This document shows positions 22,401 through 31,584 of a stretch of DNA of 38,439 nucleotides, one piece after another (position 1 is the stretch's first letter; every line of letters begins with the position of its first letter). A model generated the notes under the pieces. It saw only the letters and a program-made list of their open reading frames with translations, made no database searches and was not told the DNA's origin. The position numbers were made by a program, and so were the translations under genes. The DNA comes from VBDM01 sp041496705 (GTDB taxonomy: Bacteria; Pseudomonadota; Gammaproteobacteria; Burkholderiales; SG8-39): NCBI GenBank assembly GCA_041496705.1, contig JBGQFD010000022.1:1-38439 (forward strand), written 5' to 3'.

Positions 22401-24587
22401 ATGAAACCCTCCGATTCCATGGTGCGTCTTGTCGCCGGCATTGCCGCCGCGGCGTGCCTTGCAGTCGCTCCGCAGTCCGGCTGGGCGCAGGCGACCGATC
22501 CCACGGCGGCGCCCGGGGCAGCCCAGTCGCTTCCCCCGGCAGCGGCGCCCGGCGGTGCCGCACCGTCGATTCCGATTCCGTCGCGGGGCGGGGAAGTCGT
22601 GCTGAATTTCCAGAGTGCCGACCTGCAGCAGGTGGTGAAGGCGATCTCGCAGATGACCGGGCGCAACCTGCTGATCGATCCGCGCGTGCGCGGGCAGTTC
22701 ACCATCTTCTCGGCGCGGCCGATGTCGGTGGCGGCCGCTTACCAGGTGTTCCTGTCGGCGCTCAAGGCACAAGGGTTCACCGCCGTCGATGGTCCCGGCG
22801 ATGTCGTGCGCATCATCCCGGTCGCCGAAGCCAAGGCCTCGGCGCCGGTGAGCGGAGAGGAGACGCCGCGCGGCGGCGAGCAGATCGTCACGCACGTCGT
22901 GGTCGGGCAGCACGTCGCGGTGTCGCAGCTGCAGAACGTGCTGCGCCCCTTGATGTCACCCACCAGCCAGCTCTCTGTATACGATCCGGCAAACGCGCTG
23001 GTCATCACCGACTACGCCGACAACGTGCGCCGGCTGCTGCGCATCATCGAGCGGATCGACCTGCCGGCGGCGAGTGAAGTCACCGTGGTTCCGCTGCAGA
23101 ACGCTTCGGCCCTCGACGTCGCGGAGATGGTGGTGCGACTGTCGGGTTCGGGGGTGACCTCGCCCTCGGGGGTGCCGGGTGTGCCGCAGACGCAGATCGC
23201 CGCCGGTGGGGACCGTTTCACGGTGGCGCCCGACACGCGCACCAACAGCCTGCTGCTGCGCTCGGACAACCCCGGACGCGTCGCGCAGCTGCGCTCGCTG
23301 ATCGAGAAACTCGACGTGCCAGCGCGCGCCATCGGCAGTACCCGCGTCATCTACCTGCGCCACGCCGAGGCGCCCAAGCTGGTCGAAGTACTGCGCGGCA
23401 TGCTCTCGGCCGCGGCGGCCGCGGCGCCGCCGCAGGCGGCAGCGGGAGGCGCGCGTCCGGGCGGGCCGACACAGTCCCTGGTCCAGGCCGACGAAGCCAC
23501 CAATTCGATCATCATCAACGCGTCCGACACCATCTACAACAACCTGCGCACCGTGATCGAGCAGCTCGACATCCGCCGCGCCCAGGTCTACGTCGAGGCG
23601 CTCATCGTGGAGATGACCGCCGACCGCACCGACGAGCTCGGCATCCAGTGGCTCGCCGCCGGCCAGTCCGGGTCGCGCACCGTTGCCGGCGGAACCAACT
23701 TTCCCGCGGCCAATCCGAGCATCGCGGCGGCGGCAGTAGGCGGCTCGGCGGCGGCGGTGGGAACGGCGGGCCTAGTGGTGGGCGTGCTCGGCCAGAAGGT
23801 GACGCTCTCCGACGGCACCACCATCCGCAACCTCGGCGCGCTGGCGCGCGCGCTCGAGTCGAGGAGCCTGGGAAACATCCTCTCCACGCCGAACCTGCTG
23901 ACGCTCGACAACTACCAGGCGAAGATCATCGTCGGGCAGAACGTGCCCATCGTCACCGGCAGCTTCGCGCAGGCGACAGCCGCGGCGGCGGGCGGGGCCA
24001 CGGCGGTGAATCCCTTCCAGACGATAGACCGGCGCGACGTCGGGCTGACGCTGCGCCTCAAGCCGCAGATTTCCGAAGGCGGGGCGATCCGGATGGAGAT
24101 CTACCAGGAGGTGTCGAGCGTCGATCCGACCTCGCGCTCGCAGGCGAGCGACGTGGTGCTGACCAAGCGCGCGCTCGAAACCAAGGTGGTGGTGGACGAC
24201 GGCCAAACCATCGTGCTCGGCGGGTTGATCCAGAACAACGTGCAGGAAACCGTGCAGCAGGTGCCGTTCCTCGGCAGCATCCCCTTCCTCGGCGCGTTGT
24301 TCCGCTACAAGCAGGAAATCCGGTCGCGCACCAACTTGATGATCTTCCTGCGGCCGCAGATCATCCGCACGGCCGATGACGGATACAAGATCACCACCGA
24401 CCGCTACGACTACCTGCGCTCCTATACCCGCGGCGACGACGAGGAGCGCGAGGCCATCTACGACCGTCAGGAGCCCGTCGCGCCCGATCCGGCGCGCGAC
24501 GCCCCGCGCCTGCGGCCGGGGGAAAGTCCCGCCGCTCCGCCGGCGCTCCCGGCCGGGCCGCAGGCGGCACCCGTGCCGGCGAGGTGA
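22401..24587 (+). CDS. gspD: Type II secretion outer-membrane secretin GspD
   Basis: A 728-residue secretin forming the outer-membrane channel. A signal peptide (about 1-31, ends SGWAQA) precedes a Pro/Ala linker. The N0 domain starts near VVLNFQSADLQQVVKAISQM, and N1-N3 repeats follow (e.g. VVPLQNASALDVAEMVVRL and TRVIYLRHAEAPKLVEVLRG). The secretin core includes LEALSRSLGNILSTPNLLTL-like sequence (ALESRSLGNILSTPNLLTLD) and VPFLGSIPFLGALFRYK. A Pro/Arg-rich C-terminal tail follows, where a pilotin-binding S-domain might sit; no pilotin gene is seen nearby. It lies 23 bp after gspC. Confidence 0.97.
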   Translation: MKPSDSMVRLVAGIAAAACLAVAPQSGWAQATDPTAAPGAAQSLPPAAAPGGAAPSIPIPSRGGEVVLNFQSADLQQVVKAISQMTGRNLLIDPRVRGQFTIFSARPMSVAAAYQVFLSALKAQGFTAVDGPGDVVRIIPVAEAKASAPVSGEETPRGGEQIVTHVVVGQHVAVSQLQNVLRPLMSPTSQLSVYDPANALVITDYADNVRRLLRIIERIDLPAASEVTVVPLQNASALDVAEMVVRLSGSGVTSPSGVPGVPQTQIAAGGDRFTVAPDTRTNSLLLRSDNPGRVAQLRSLIEKLDVPARAIGSTRVIYLRHAEAPKLVEVLRGMLSAAAAAAPPQAAAGGARPGGPTQSLVQADEATNSIIINASDTIYNNLRTVIEQLDIRRAQVYVEALIVEMTADRTDELGIQWLAAGQSGSRTVAGGTNFPAANPSIAAAAVGGSAAAVGTAGLVVGVLGQKVTLSDGTTIRNLGALARALESRSLGNILSTPNLLTLDNYQAKIIVGQNVPIVTGSFAQATAAAAGGATAVNPFQTIDRRDVGLTLRLKPQISEGGAIRMEIYQEVSSVDPTSRSQASDVVLTKRALETKVVVDDGQTIVLGGLIQNNVQETVQQVPFLGSIPFLGALFRYKQEIRSRTNLMIFLRPQIIRTADDGYKITTDRYDYLRSYTRGDDEEREAIYDRQEPVAPDPARDAPRLRPGESPAAPPALPAGPQAAPVPAR

Positions 24588-24591
24588 GCGC

Positions 24592-26103
24592 GTGGATATG
24601 TCTTCGGATGCCCTGCTTCCCGAGGCTCGCGCGGTCGAGCGGCTGCCGTATGCGTTTGCCAAGCGCCACGGCGTCATCAGCGCGCGAGCGCTGAACGAAG
24701 GCTTCGAGCTGTGGGCGCGGCCCGGGCTGCGCGCCGGCGTCCTCGCCGAAGTGCAGCGCGTCCTCGGCGGGCCGATTTCGGTGAAGGAGCTGGCGCCGAC
24801 GGCGTTCGACGCCGCGCTCGCTCGCGCCTACGAGCGCGGCACTTCTCACGCCGCGGAGATCGTCACCGACCTCGACGCGAGCATGGATCTCGCGGCGCTG
24901 GCGCAGAGCCTCCCCAAGATCGCCGACCTGCTCGAGAGCGAGGACGATGCACCCATCGTGCGGCTGATCAACGCGCTCTTCTCGCAGGCGGTGCGCGACA
25001 ACGCTTCCGACATCCACATCGAGGCCTTCGACCAGCGCTCGGTAGTGCGCTTCCGTCGCGACGGCATGCTGCGCGACGTGCTCGAGCCGCCACAAGCGGC
25101 GCACGCGGCCCTGGTTTCGCGCATCAAGATCATGGCGAGCCTGGACATCGCCGAGAAGCGCCAGCCTCAGGACGGGCGCATCGGGTTGCGCCTCGCCGGC
25201 CGGCCGGTCGACGTGCGCGTGTCCATCTTGCCGACCGCCCACGGCGAGCGCGTGGTGCTGCGACTGCTCGACAAGCAGGCCGGGCGGCTCAACTTGACGG
25301 GCCTGGGCATGCCCGAAGCGACGCTCGCGGCCTTGCGCGAGCTCGTTCGCCAGCCGCACGGCATCATCCTCGTCACCGGTCCGACCGGCTCGGGCAAGAC
25401 CACGACGCTCTACGCCGCGCTGGGGCAGCTCGACGCCAAGCACACCAATATCGTGACCGTCGAGGACCCGATCGAGTACGACCTCGACGGCGTCGGCCAG
25501 ACCCAGGTGAATCCGCGTATCGAACTCACTTTTGCGCGAGCGCTGCGCGCGATCCTGCGCCAGGACCCCGACGTGGTCATGATCGGCGAGATCCGCGACC
25601 TGGAAACCGCGCAGATCGCGGTGCAGGCGAGCCTCACCGGCCACCTGGTTCTCGCCACCCTGCATACCAACGACGCCGTCGGCGCGGTGACGCGCCTGGT
25701 GGACATGGGCATCGAGCCGTTCCTGGTCGCCTCCAGCCTGCGCGGCGTGCTCGCGCAGCGGCTGGTGCGGCGCCTGTGCCCGGCGTGCCGGCGCTCGCAC
25801 GTTCCCGACTCCGCCGAGCGCCGCCTGCTCCGGAACGGTGCTAACGACGCGGAGACGCCCCTCTACACCGCGCCGGGCTGCGACGCCTGCGCCTGGACCG
25901 GTTACCAGGGCCGCAGCGGCATTTTCGAGCTGCTGCTCATCGACGACGACGCGCGGCGCCTCATACACGATCGCGCCTCGGAGGCCGAGCTCGCCGAGTA
26001 CGCGCGCAAGATCGGCATGCGCAACCTGCGCGAAGACGGCCTGCGCTGGGTGCGCTCGGGCGAGACCAGCCTCGAGGAAGTGCTGCGCGTATCCCGCGAA
26101 TGA
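24592..26103 (+). CDS. gspE: Type II secretion ATPase GspE
   Basis: A 503-residue cytoplasmic hexameric ATPase that powers pseudopilus assembly. The N-terminal domains bind GspL. The core has Walker A GPTGSGKTTT (about 264-273), the Asp box (VEDPIEYDLDGVGQTQVNPR), Walker B VVMIGEIRD (about 327) and the His box (LVLATLHTNDA). The tetracysteine zinc module has CPAC at about 395 and CDAC at about 430, as in canonical GspE. The GTG at 24592 has GAGG 7 nt upstream; ATG 24598 two codons later is the alternative. It is 4 bp from gspD. Confidence 0.97.
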   Translation: MDMSSDALLPEARAVERLPYAFAKRHGVISARALNEGFELWARPGLRAGVLAEVQRVLGGPISVKELAPTAFDAALARAYERGTSHAAEIVTDLDASMDLAALAQSLPKIADLLESEDDAPIVRLINALFSQAVRDNASDIHIEAFDQRSVVRFRRDGMLRDVLEPPQAAHAALVSRIKIMASLDIAEKRQPQDGRIGLRLAGRPVDVRVSILPTAHGERVVLRLLDKQAGRLNLTGLGMPEATLAALRELVRQPHGIILVTGPTGSGKTTTLYAALGQLDAKHTNIVTVEDPIEYDLDGVGQTQVNPRIELTFARALRAILRQDPDVVMIGEIRDLETAQIAVQASLTGHLVLATLHTNDAVGAVTRLVDMGIEPFLVASSLRGVLAQRLVRRLCPACRRSHVPDSAERRLLRNGANDAETPLYTAPGCDACAWTGYQGRSGIFELLLIDDDARRLIHDRASEAELAEYARKIGMRNLREDGLRWVRSGETSLEEVLRVSRE

Positions 26104-26126
26104 GGCGCGAGTAGGCGCCGCCGCCC

Positions 26127-27344
26127 ATGTCGGGTTTCGAATACAGCGCGCTCGACGCCAGCGGCCGCGAGACCCGCGGTGTGGTCGAAGCGGATACCGA
26201 ACGGCACGCGAGGTCGCTCCTGCGCGAGCGTGGCCTCGCGCCGCTCGCCGTCGAAGGCATCCGCTCCGGCGGCACGCGGCGCGGCCTGGGCGAGCGCTTC
26301 GCGCGGCCGAGACTGTCGCGGCGCGAGCTGTCGCTGGTGACCCGCCAGTTCGCCACCCTGGTCCGCGCCGGTCTCACCATCGAGGAATGCTTCAACGTCC
26401 TCATCGAGCAGAGCGACTCGGCGCGCGCTCGGAGTCTCCTCGCCGCGGTGCGCGGCAAGATCCTCGAAGGCCAGTCGGTCTCGAGCGGCATCGCCGCGTT
26501 TCCCGCCGCGTTTCCGCAGATCTACCGCGCCATGATCGAGGCGGGCGAGCAGTCCGGAAAGCTGACCGACGTGCTCGAGCGCCTTGCCGATTTCACCGAG
26601 AACCGCGAGAGCCTGCGCGACAAGCTCGTGCTCGCCTTCATCTATCCGGCGCTGGTCACCGTGGTAGCGTTCTCGGTCGTCGGGCTGCTGCTCGTCTACG
26701 TCGTGCCGCAGGTGACGCGCGTGTTCGCCAACCTCGGGCAGACGCTGCCGCTCGCGACGCGGATACTGATTGGCATCAGCAATTTCGTCCGAGCGAGCGG
26801 AGCGTTCTGGCTTGTGGTGCTCGCCGGCGGCTTCGTCGCGGCGCGGCTCCTCCTGCGCAGCCCGGCGTGGCGTCACCGCTGGCACGCCTGGCTGCTGCGC
26901 CTGCCGGTCGTGGGGCGCCTCATCCGGGGCGTCAACGCGGCGCGCTTCGCCGACACGCTGGGCATTCTCACGGCGAGCGGCGTGCCACTCCTGCCTTCGC
27001 TGCAATCGGCCGCGGCAGTGCTCACCAACCTGCCGATGCGCGCCGCGGTCGAAGAAGCGGTGCGCCGCGTGCGCGAGGGCGGGGCGCTCGCGCCGGCACT
27101 GGGCGCGGCGAAGCTCTTCCCGCCGCTCGTCATCCACCTGATCGCAAGCGGCGAGGCCACCGGGCGGCTGGATGCGATGCTCGCGCGCGCCGCGGAGGCG
27201 CAGTCCCGGGAACTCGAGAACTGGGTGCGCGGCCTCACCGCGCTGCTCGAGCCGCTCCTGATCCTCGCCATGGGCGCGGTGGTGCTCTTCGTGGTGGTGG
27301 CGATCCTGCTGCCGATTTTCGAGATGAACCAGCTGGTGCGCTGA
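26127..27344 (+). CDS. gspF: Type II secretion inner-membrane platform protein GspF
   Basis: A 405-residue polytopic platform protein. Two repeated cytoplasmic helical domains carry the family pattern: LVTRQFATLVRAGLTIEECF near 70 and RFADTLGILTASGVPLLPSL near 275. Three membrane segments are at about 170-195 (LVTVVAFSVVGLLLVYVVPQ), 220-240 (FWLVVLAGGFVAARLL) and 378-400 (LILAMGAVVLFVVVAILLPI). The ending FEMNQLV is typical. The protein couples the ATPase to pseudopilin loading. It starts 23 bp after gspE. Confidence 0.97.
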   Translation: MSGFEYSALDASGRETRGVVEADTERHARSLLRERGLAPLAVEGIRSGGTRRGLGERFARPRLSRRELSLVTRQFATLVRAGLTIEECFNVLIEQSDSARARSLLAAVRGKILEGQSVSSGIAAFPAAFPQIYRAMIEAGEQSGKLTDVLERLADFTENRESLRDKLVLAFIYPALVTVVAFSVVGLLLVYVVPQVTRVFANLGQTLPLATRILIGISNFVRASGAFWLVVLAGGFVAARLLLRSPAWRHRWHAWLLRLPVVGRLIRGVNAARFADTLGILTASGVPLLPSLQSAAAVLTNLPMRAAVEEAVRRVREGGALAPALGAAKLFPPLVIHLIASGEATGRLDAMLARAAEAQSRELENWVRGLTALLEPLLILAMGAVVLFVVVAILLPIFEMNQLVR

Positions 27345-27416
27345 TGCGGCTTCCCAGGGTTTTCGCGGCGGCGGCAATCGCGCACAATAGGGGCCATGCG
27401 ATACTTTGAGGCTGCC

Positions 27417-27857
27417 ATGCAGAAACTCTCCACGCCTGCGCGCCGTGCGCGCGGTTTCACGCTCATCGAAGTACTGGTGGTCATCGTCATTCTCGGCATC
27501 CTCGCCGCGCTCATCGTGCCGCGCGTCATGGACCGGCCCGACCAGGCACGCGCGGTGGCGGCGCGCGCCGACGTCGCCGCGATCGTCAACGCGCTCAAGC
27601 TCTACCGCCTGGACAACGGCACCTACCCGAGCGCCGACCAGGGGCTCGCCGCGCTGGTGCGAAAACCTGAGCGCGGCGACGTCCCACGCAACTGGAAGGC
27701 GGGGGGATATCTCGAGCGCCTGCCGAAGGACCCCTGGGACAGCGACTACCAGTACCTCAATCCGGGCATTCGCGGCGAGGTCGACGTGTTTTCCTTCGGC
27801 GCCGACCGCGTGCCAGGCGGTGAGGGGATCAACGCCGACATCGGCTCATGGCAGTGA
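27417..27857 (+). CDS. gspG: Major pseudopilin GspG
   Basis: The major pseudopilin that builds the pseudopilus. The prepilin peptidase site is RARG|FTLIEVLVVIVILGILA with Glu at +5. The C-terminal domain has the calcium-loop pattern DPWDSDYQYLNPG and SFGADRVPGGEGINADIGSW. I prefer ATG 27417 (146 residues, 13-residue basic leader) because GAGG lies 5 nt upstream. ATG 27396 would add seven residues. A CACAAT box at 27383-27388 raises the chance of an internal promoter. The 3' end overlaps gspH by 10 bp. No prepilin peptidase gene is in the window. Confidence 0.96.
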   Translation: MQKLSTPARRARGFTLIEVLVVIVILGILAALIVPRVMDRPDQARAVAARADVAAIVNALKLYRLDNGTYPSADQGLAALVRKPERGDVPRNWKAGGYLERLPKDPWDSDYQYLNPGIRGEVDVFSFGADRVPGGEGINADIGSWQ

Positions 27858-28357
27858 TTCGCCCAAGGCCGGCGGCCCGCGGCGTCCAGCCCGGGTTCAC
27901 GCTCATCGAGTTGCTGGTGGTGGTGACGATCATCGTCATCGTCGTCGGTCTCCTCGGCGTGCAGCTCTCGCGCGGACCCGAGGACCAGGTGCGCGAGGAA
28001 AGCGAGCAGCTGGCGCGACTGCTCAAAGCGGCGCGCGAGGAGGCGATCCTGCAGGGGCGGGTGTTCGCGCTGGGCAGCGAACGCGATGCGTACTGGTTCC
28101 TGAGACTGGAACGCGACGGGCGCCTCAAAGTGCTGCGCGGCGACGAGTTGCTGCGAAATCGCCAGTTGCCTGCGGGCATGATCATCGAAAAGCTGCAGGT
28201 CGAAGGGCAGGGCGCGGGCGACTCCGCCCGCGAGGGTCTGGTGTTCCTGCCGAGCGGCGAGCTGCCGGCGTTTCGCCTGGTGCTCGCCTCGGGCGGCGCA
28301 CGCTGGAGCGTGGTCGGCGCGCCGGGCGGCGCGATCCTCGCAAAGGCGGGATCGTGA
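27848..28357 (+). CDS. gspH: Minor pseudopilin GspH
   Basis: A 169-residue minor pseudopilin. The leader is basic with the cleavage site VQPG|FTLIELLVVVTIIVIVVG and Glu at +5. The globular domain includes LARLLKAAREEAILQGRVFA, the usual GspH helix with Glu and Gln, and a beta-rich C-terminus (VFLPSGELPAFRLVLASGGA). It sits at the pseudopilus, next to the tip complex formed by GspI, J and K. It overlaps gspG by 10 bp and gspI by 4 bp (GTGA). Confidence 0.95.
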   Translation: MAVIRPRPAARGVQPGFTLIELLVVVTIIVIVVGLLGVQLSRGPEDQVREESEQLARLLKAAREEAILQGRVFALGSERDAYWFLRLERDGRLKVLRGDELLRNRQLPAGMIIEKLQVEGQGAGDSAREGLVFLPSGELPAFRLVLASGGARWSVVGAPGGAILAKAGS

Positions 28358-28746
28358 CGCATCCCAGTCGCGCCGCGGCGGGCGGGTTCACGCTGATCGA
28401 GATACTCGTCGCGCTCTTCGTGCTGGCGATCGCGCTGGTGGCGACGGCGCGTTCGCTCGGTGCGGCGACCGACACGACGGCGGCGCTGCGCGACCGCGCG
28501 CTGGCGCGCTGGGTCGCCGAGGACCAGCTGACGAACCTCGAGCTGCAGCGCGCCTGGCCGGCTCTCGACGTGAAAGAGGGTGACGCCGAGATGGGCGGGC
28601 GCGCGTTCCGCTGGAGCCAGGAAACCACGCCCACGCCGGTGGCGCGCATGCGCCGTGTCGAGGTGAGCGTGTTCCTACCGGGGACGAAATCGGCGCTGGT
28701 GCGGGTGTCGGGTTTCCTCGAGCAACCGGCTGGGGTGGCACCGTGA
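28354..28746 (+). CDS. gspI: Minor pseudopilin GspI
   Basis: A 130-residue minor pseudopilin, starting at GTG that overlaps the gspH stop. The cleavage site is AAGG|FTLIEILVALFVLAIAL, with Glu at +5. ALARWVAEDQLTNLELQRAW matches the family's N-terminal helix (A..QL..L). GspI nucleates the tip heterotrimer with GspJ and GspK. The length is normal for the family. Confidence 0.95.
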   Translation: MTHPSRAAAGGFTLIEILVALFVLAIALVATARSLGAATDTTAALRDRALARWVAEDQLTNLELQRAWPALDVKEGDAEMGGRAFRWSQETTPTPVARMRRVEVSVFLPGTKSALVRVSGFLEQPAGVAP

Positions 28747-29369
28747 CGCCGCGCCCGGCCGGCCGCCGCCGCGCCGCCGGCGTCACGCTCATCGAGCTGC
28801 TGGTGGCGCTGGTGGTGTTCAGCCTGTTCGCGGTGATGGCTTACGGCGGGCTCGGCCGCCTGCTCGAAGGGCGCGCGCGCCTCGCCGCCGAGCAGCGCGT
28901 ATGGGAAGACCTCTCGATCGCGTTCCTGCGGCTCTCCGACGATCTGGCGAATGCGCGCGCGCGCAAGGTGCGCGATGTCGCGGGGTTCTCGCTGCCGGCC
29001 CTCGTCGGCCGCCCCTACGATTCGCGCGCGCTCGGCGAACCGAGTCTGGAACTGACGCGCGGCGGCGAGCTGCACTACGGCGATGGCGTGCATTCCGACC
29101 TGAGGCGGGTCGCCTGGCGCCTGCGCGACGGTCGCCTCGTGCGCATCACCTGGCCGGTGCTCGACCGTGCGCCCACCACCCAGCCACTCGAATCCGAGCT
29201 GCTCGCCGACGTGGAAAGCTTCGAACTGCAGTTCCAGGGCCAGGGAGGTTCCGGACAAAACTGGCCGCCGACGGGCGCGCAGGCCGACCCGATGCCGAAC
29301 GCGGTGGAAGTGACGCTGTCGGTGAAGAATGCGGGCAGCTTCCGCCGCGTGTTTCTGGTGAACCGCTGA
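28743..29369 (+). CDS. gspJ: Minor pseudopilin GspJ
   Basis: A 208-residue minor pseudopilin, GTG start overlapping gspI by 4 bp. The leader ends RRRAAG|VTLIELLVALVVFSLFA, with Val in place of Phe at +1 and Glu at +5. Family features are the helix VWEDLSIAFLRLSDDLANAR, then VRDVAGFSLPALVG and the C-terminal strands PNAVEVTLSVKNAGSFRRVF. It forms the tip complex with GspI and GspK. Confidence 0.95.
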   Translation: MTPRPAGRRRAAGVTLIELLVALVVFSLFAVMAYGGLGRLLEGRARLAAEQRVWEDLSIAFLRLSDDLANARARKVRDVAGFSLPALVGRPYDSRALGEPSLELTRGGELHYGDGVHSDLRRVAWRLRDGRLVRITWPVLDRAPTTQPLESELLADVESFELQFQGQGGSGQNWPPTGAQADPMPNAVEVTLSVKNAGSFRRVFLVNR

Positions 29370-30307
29370 TGCGCACGGCCCGGGCGCAACGCGGCGTCGC
29401 GCTGGTCACGGCAGTGATGGTTGTCGCCATTGCCGCGGCGATTGCCGCGCAGGTGGCGTTCGCGCACCAGGTGTGGATGCGGCAGATGGAGAACGCTGCC
29501 GATCACGGCGCCACCGACTGGCTGCGCCGCGGCGCGCTGCACTGGGTCAGCACCGCGCTCATCGAAGACGCCGCGCAGGGCTCGACCGATCACCTGGGCG
29601 AGCGCTGGGCGCAAGGCCTGCCGGTGCTGCCCGTCGAAGGCGGCTTCATCCGCGTCGCGATCGAGGACGCACAGGGGCGCTTCAATCTGAACAATCTCCT
29701 GCGCAACAACACAAGCAGCGCCCCCGACATCGCCATCTTCCGACGCCTCCTCGCCGGGCTGATGCTCGAACCCGGCCTCGCCGACACGCTGGTCGACTGG
29801 ATCGACGCGGACGGCGATGCGCGGCCCGGCGGCGCCGAGGACATCGACTACCTCAACGCCAGTCCGCCGTACCGGACGAGTAACCAGCGCCTGGCGAGCG
29901 TCGAGGAGCTGCGGCTGGTGCGCGGCTTCGACGCGAAGACCGTGGAGAAGCTCGCCCCTTACGTGACCGTCCTGTCCGCGGACTCCGACATCAACCTCAA
30001 CACGGCCTCGCCCTTGCTGTTGACAGCACTCGTCCCGGGGCTGGACCTCGCTTCCGCGCAGCGCATCGCCGACACGCGGATGGAGAATCCGCTGCCCAAC
30101 GCCGGTGTGCTGGCAAAGCTGCTCCCGCCTGGGGTGCCGGCGCCGCAGGCCGGCGCCGGCGTGAAGAGCGATTTCTTTCTGGTCGCCATCGACACGCAGA
30201 TCGGGCGCCACGAGCGCCGCACGGAGGCCCTGGTGCATCGCGACGCCGGCGGCAAGAGCACGAGCGTCGAGTGGCACCGCATGCAGTTGCTGCAGAAGGC
30301 TTCATGA
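29369..30307 (+). CDS. gspK: Pseudopilus tip protein GspK
   Basis: A 312-residue large pseudopilin that caps the pseudopilus. The leader is RAQRG|VALVTAVMVVAIAAAIAA; position +5 is Thr and not Glu, the known GspK exception that fits a tip subunit with no subunit above it. FNLNNLLRNN, LVDWIDADGDARPGGAEDID and YRTSNQRLASVEELRLVRGF are family blocks; the second has Asp residues that form the calcium site. The helical insertion and C-terminal INLNTAS segment are present. The ATG overlaps the gspJ stop by one base. Confidence 0.96.
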   Translation: MRTARAQRGVALVTAVMVVAIAAAIAAQVAFAHQVWMRQMENAADHGATDWLRRGALHWVSTALIEDAAQGSTDHLGERWAQGLPVLPVEGGFIRVAIEDAQGRFNLNNLLRNNTSSAPDIAIFRRLLAGLMLEPGLADTLVDWIDADGDARPGGAEDIDYLNASPPYRTSNQRLASVEELRLVRGFDAKTVEKLAPYVTVLSADSDINLNTASPLLLTALVPGLDLASAQRIADTRMENPLPNAGVLAKLLPPGVPAPQAGAGVKSDFFLVAIDTQIGRHERRTEALVHRDAGGKSTSVEWHRMQLLQKAS

Positions 30308-31584
30308 AGCTGCCGACGCTCCGCAGTCCGCTCCTCGCCCTTTTGGCATGGCGCCCCGCCGGCGCGGCGCGCCTGGAAATCTGGCTGTCCGGCGGCTGGC
30401 CGGCGCTTGAGGTGAAGCAGGGCGCGTCACCGCGCTGGCGCCGCGGCGCGCCGGGCGAGCGCGTGCGCGAGGGCAGCGGACTCGAGGGGCTCGAGGGCCT
30501 CGCTCCCGCCGACGAGGTCGTGGTGTGGACGCCGGCGGCGGAGTCGCTGCTCTTGCGAACGCAATTGCCGACGCGATCGGCGGCGAAGATCGCGCAGGCT
30601 TTGCCGTTCGCGCTCGAAGATCAGCTGATCGAGCCGCCAGAGCAGCTGCATTTCGCGTTCACCCACGAAGCCGACGGCGCGCTGGCGGTGGCGGTCACCA
30701 AGCGCGAGCGCATGCAGGGCTGGCTCGCGGCGCTGCAGGCCGTGGGTCTCGCCCCCACCCGGCTCGCCCCGGTGACGCTGTCGCTGCCGCTCGCCGATCG
30801 CGCCTGGACGCTCAGCTATGGCGAGGACGAGATGGCGCTGCGCTGCGGATTGCATTCCGGATTCGGCGGTCCGCGCGAATCCCTGCCTCCGGCATGGCTG
30901 CATGCGGCACTCGCCGAGGCGCGCGGCGAAAATCGCGCGCCCGAGCGCATCCTGGTTGTCGGGGCTCCCGCGGACCTGGATCTGGCGGCGTGGAGCGAAG
31001 CGCTGGCACTGCCGGTTCAGGTGTTGGCGGCGGCGGAGGGTCGTGTGCCCGCTCCGTCCCTCAATCTGCTGCAGCAGGCCTTTGCGCCGCGCGGGCGCGC
31101 GGCCGGGTTGTGGCGCGCCTACCTGCCTGCGGCGGCGCTGCTCGCCGCGTGGCTCGCCGGAACCCTGGCGGTGGAGGCGATCGAGTGGCTGCGACTCGCG
31201 CGCGCCGCGCGCGCCGGGGAGCAGGAGATGCACGCGCTCCTGCTGAAGAGTTTTCCCGACACGAAGGTGGTGCTCGATGCGGCCGAGCAGATGCGCCGCA
31301 GCCTGGAGACGCTGAACGCGGGCGCCGGTGCCGCGGCGCCGGGGGACATGTTGGCGCTGCTCACGCGCGCGCTGCCGGCGATAGAGCGCGAATCGCGCGC
31401 GAGGCTGCAGGGCTTCGAATACGCGGACCGCGCGCTCACCTTGCGCGTCGCCGTCGCCGATGCCGACGCCGAAGCCATCGTGCAGGCGCTGCGCGTGCGC
31501 GGGCTGGAGGTCGACGTGCAGCGTTCCGGCGGCGAGGCGCGGCTGCGCGTGCGCGCAGCCGCCGAGGCGAAAGGCACTCCGTGA
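30304..31584 (+). CDS. gspL: Type II secretion inner-membrane protein GspL
   Basis: A 426-residue bitopic protein that anchors GspE to the membrane. The cytoplasmic actin-like part (about 1-265) includes EVVVWTPAAESLLLRTQLPT and AQALPFALEDQLIEPPEQLH, a family hallmark. One membrane helix lies at about 277-298 (LPAAALLAAWLAGTLAVEAI). The periplasmic ferredoxin-like domain (about 340-426) ends in LRVAVADADAEAIVQALRVR and GLEVDVQRSGGEARLRV. Start ATG overlaps gspK by 4 bp (ATGA); gspM overlaps its end by 4 bp. Confidence 0.94.
   Translation: MKLPTLRSPLLALLAWRPAGAARLEIWLSGGWPALEVKQGASPRWRRGAPGERVREGSGLEGLEGLAPADEVVVWTPAAESLLLRTQLPTRSAAKIAQALPFALEDQLIEPPEQLHFAFTHEADGALAVAVTKRERMQGWLAALQAVGLAPTRLAPVTLSLPLADRAWTLSYGEDEMALRCGLHSGFGGPRESLPPAWLHAALAEARGENRAPERILVVGAPADLDLAAWSEALALPVQVLAAAEGRVPAPSLNLLQQAFAPRGRAAGLWRAYLPAAALLAAWLAGTLAVEAIEWLRLARAARAGEQEMHALLLKSFPDTKVVLDAAEQMRRSLETLNAGAGAAAPGDMLALLTRALPAIERESRARLQGFEYADRALTLRVAVADADAEAIVQALRVRGLEVDVQRSGGEARLRVRAAAEAKGTP

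Noticed and set aside
24391..25968. Long minus-strand open frame opposite gspD/gspE
   Set aside because: Shadow of GspE coding DNA; low-complexity composition and no start context or motifs.
25902..27377. Long minus-strand open frame opposite gspF
   Set aside because: Antisense shadow; Glu/Arg/His-rich mirrored sequence, no family features.
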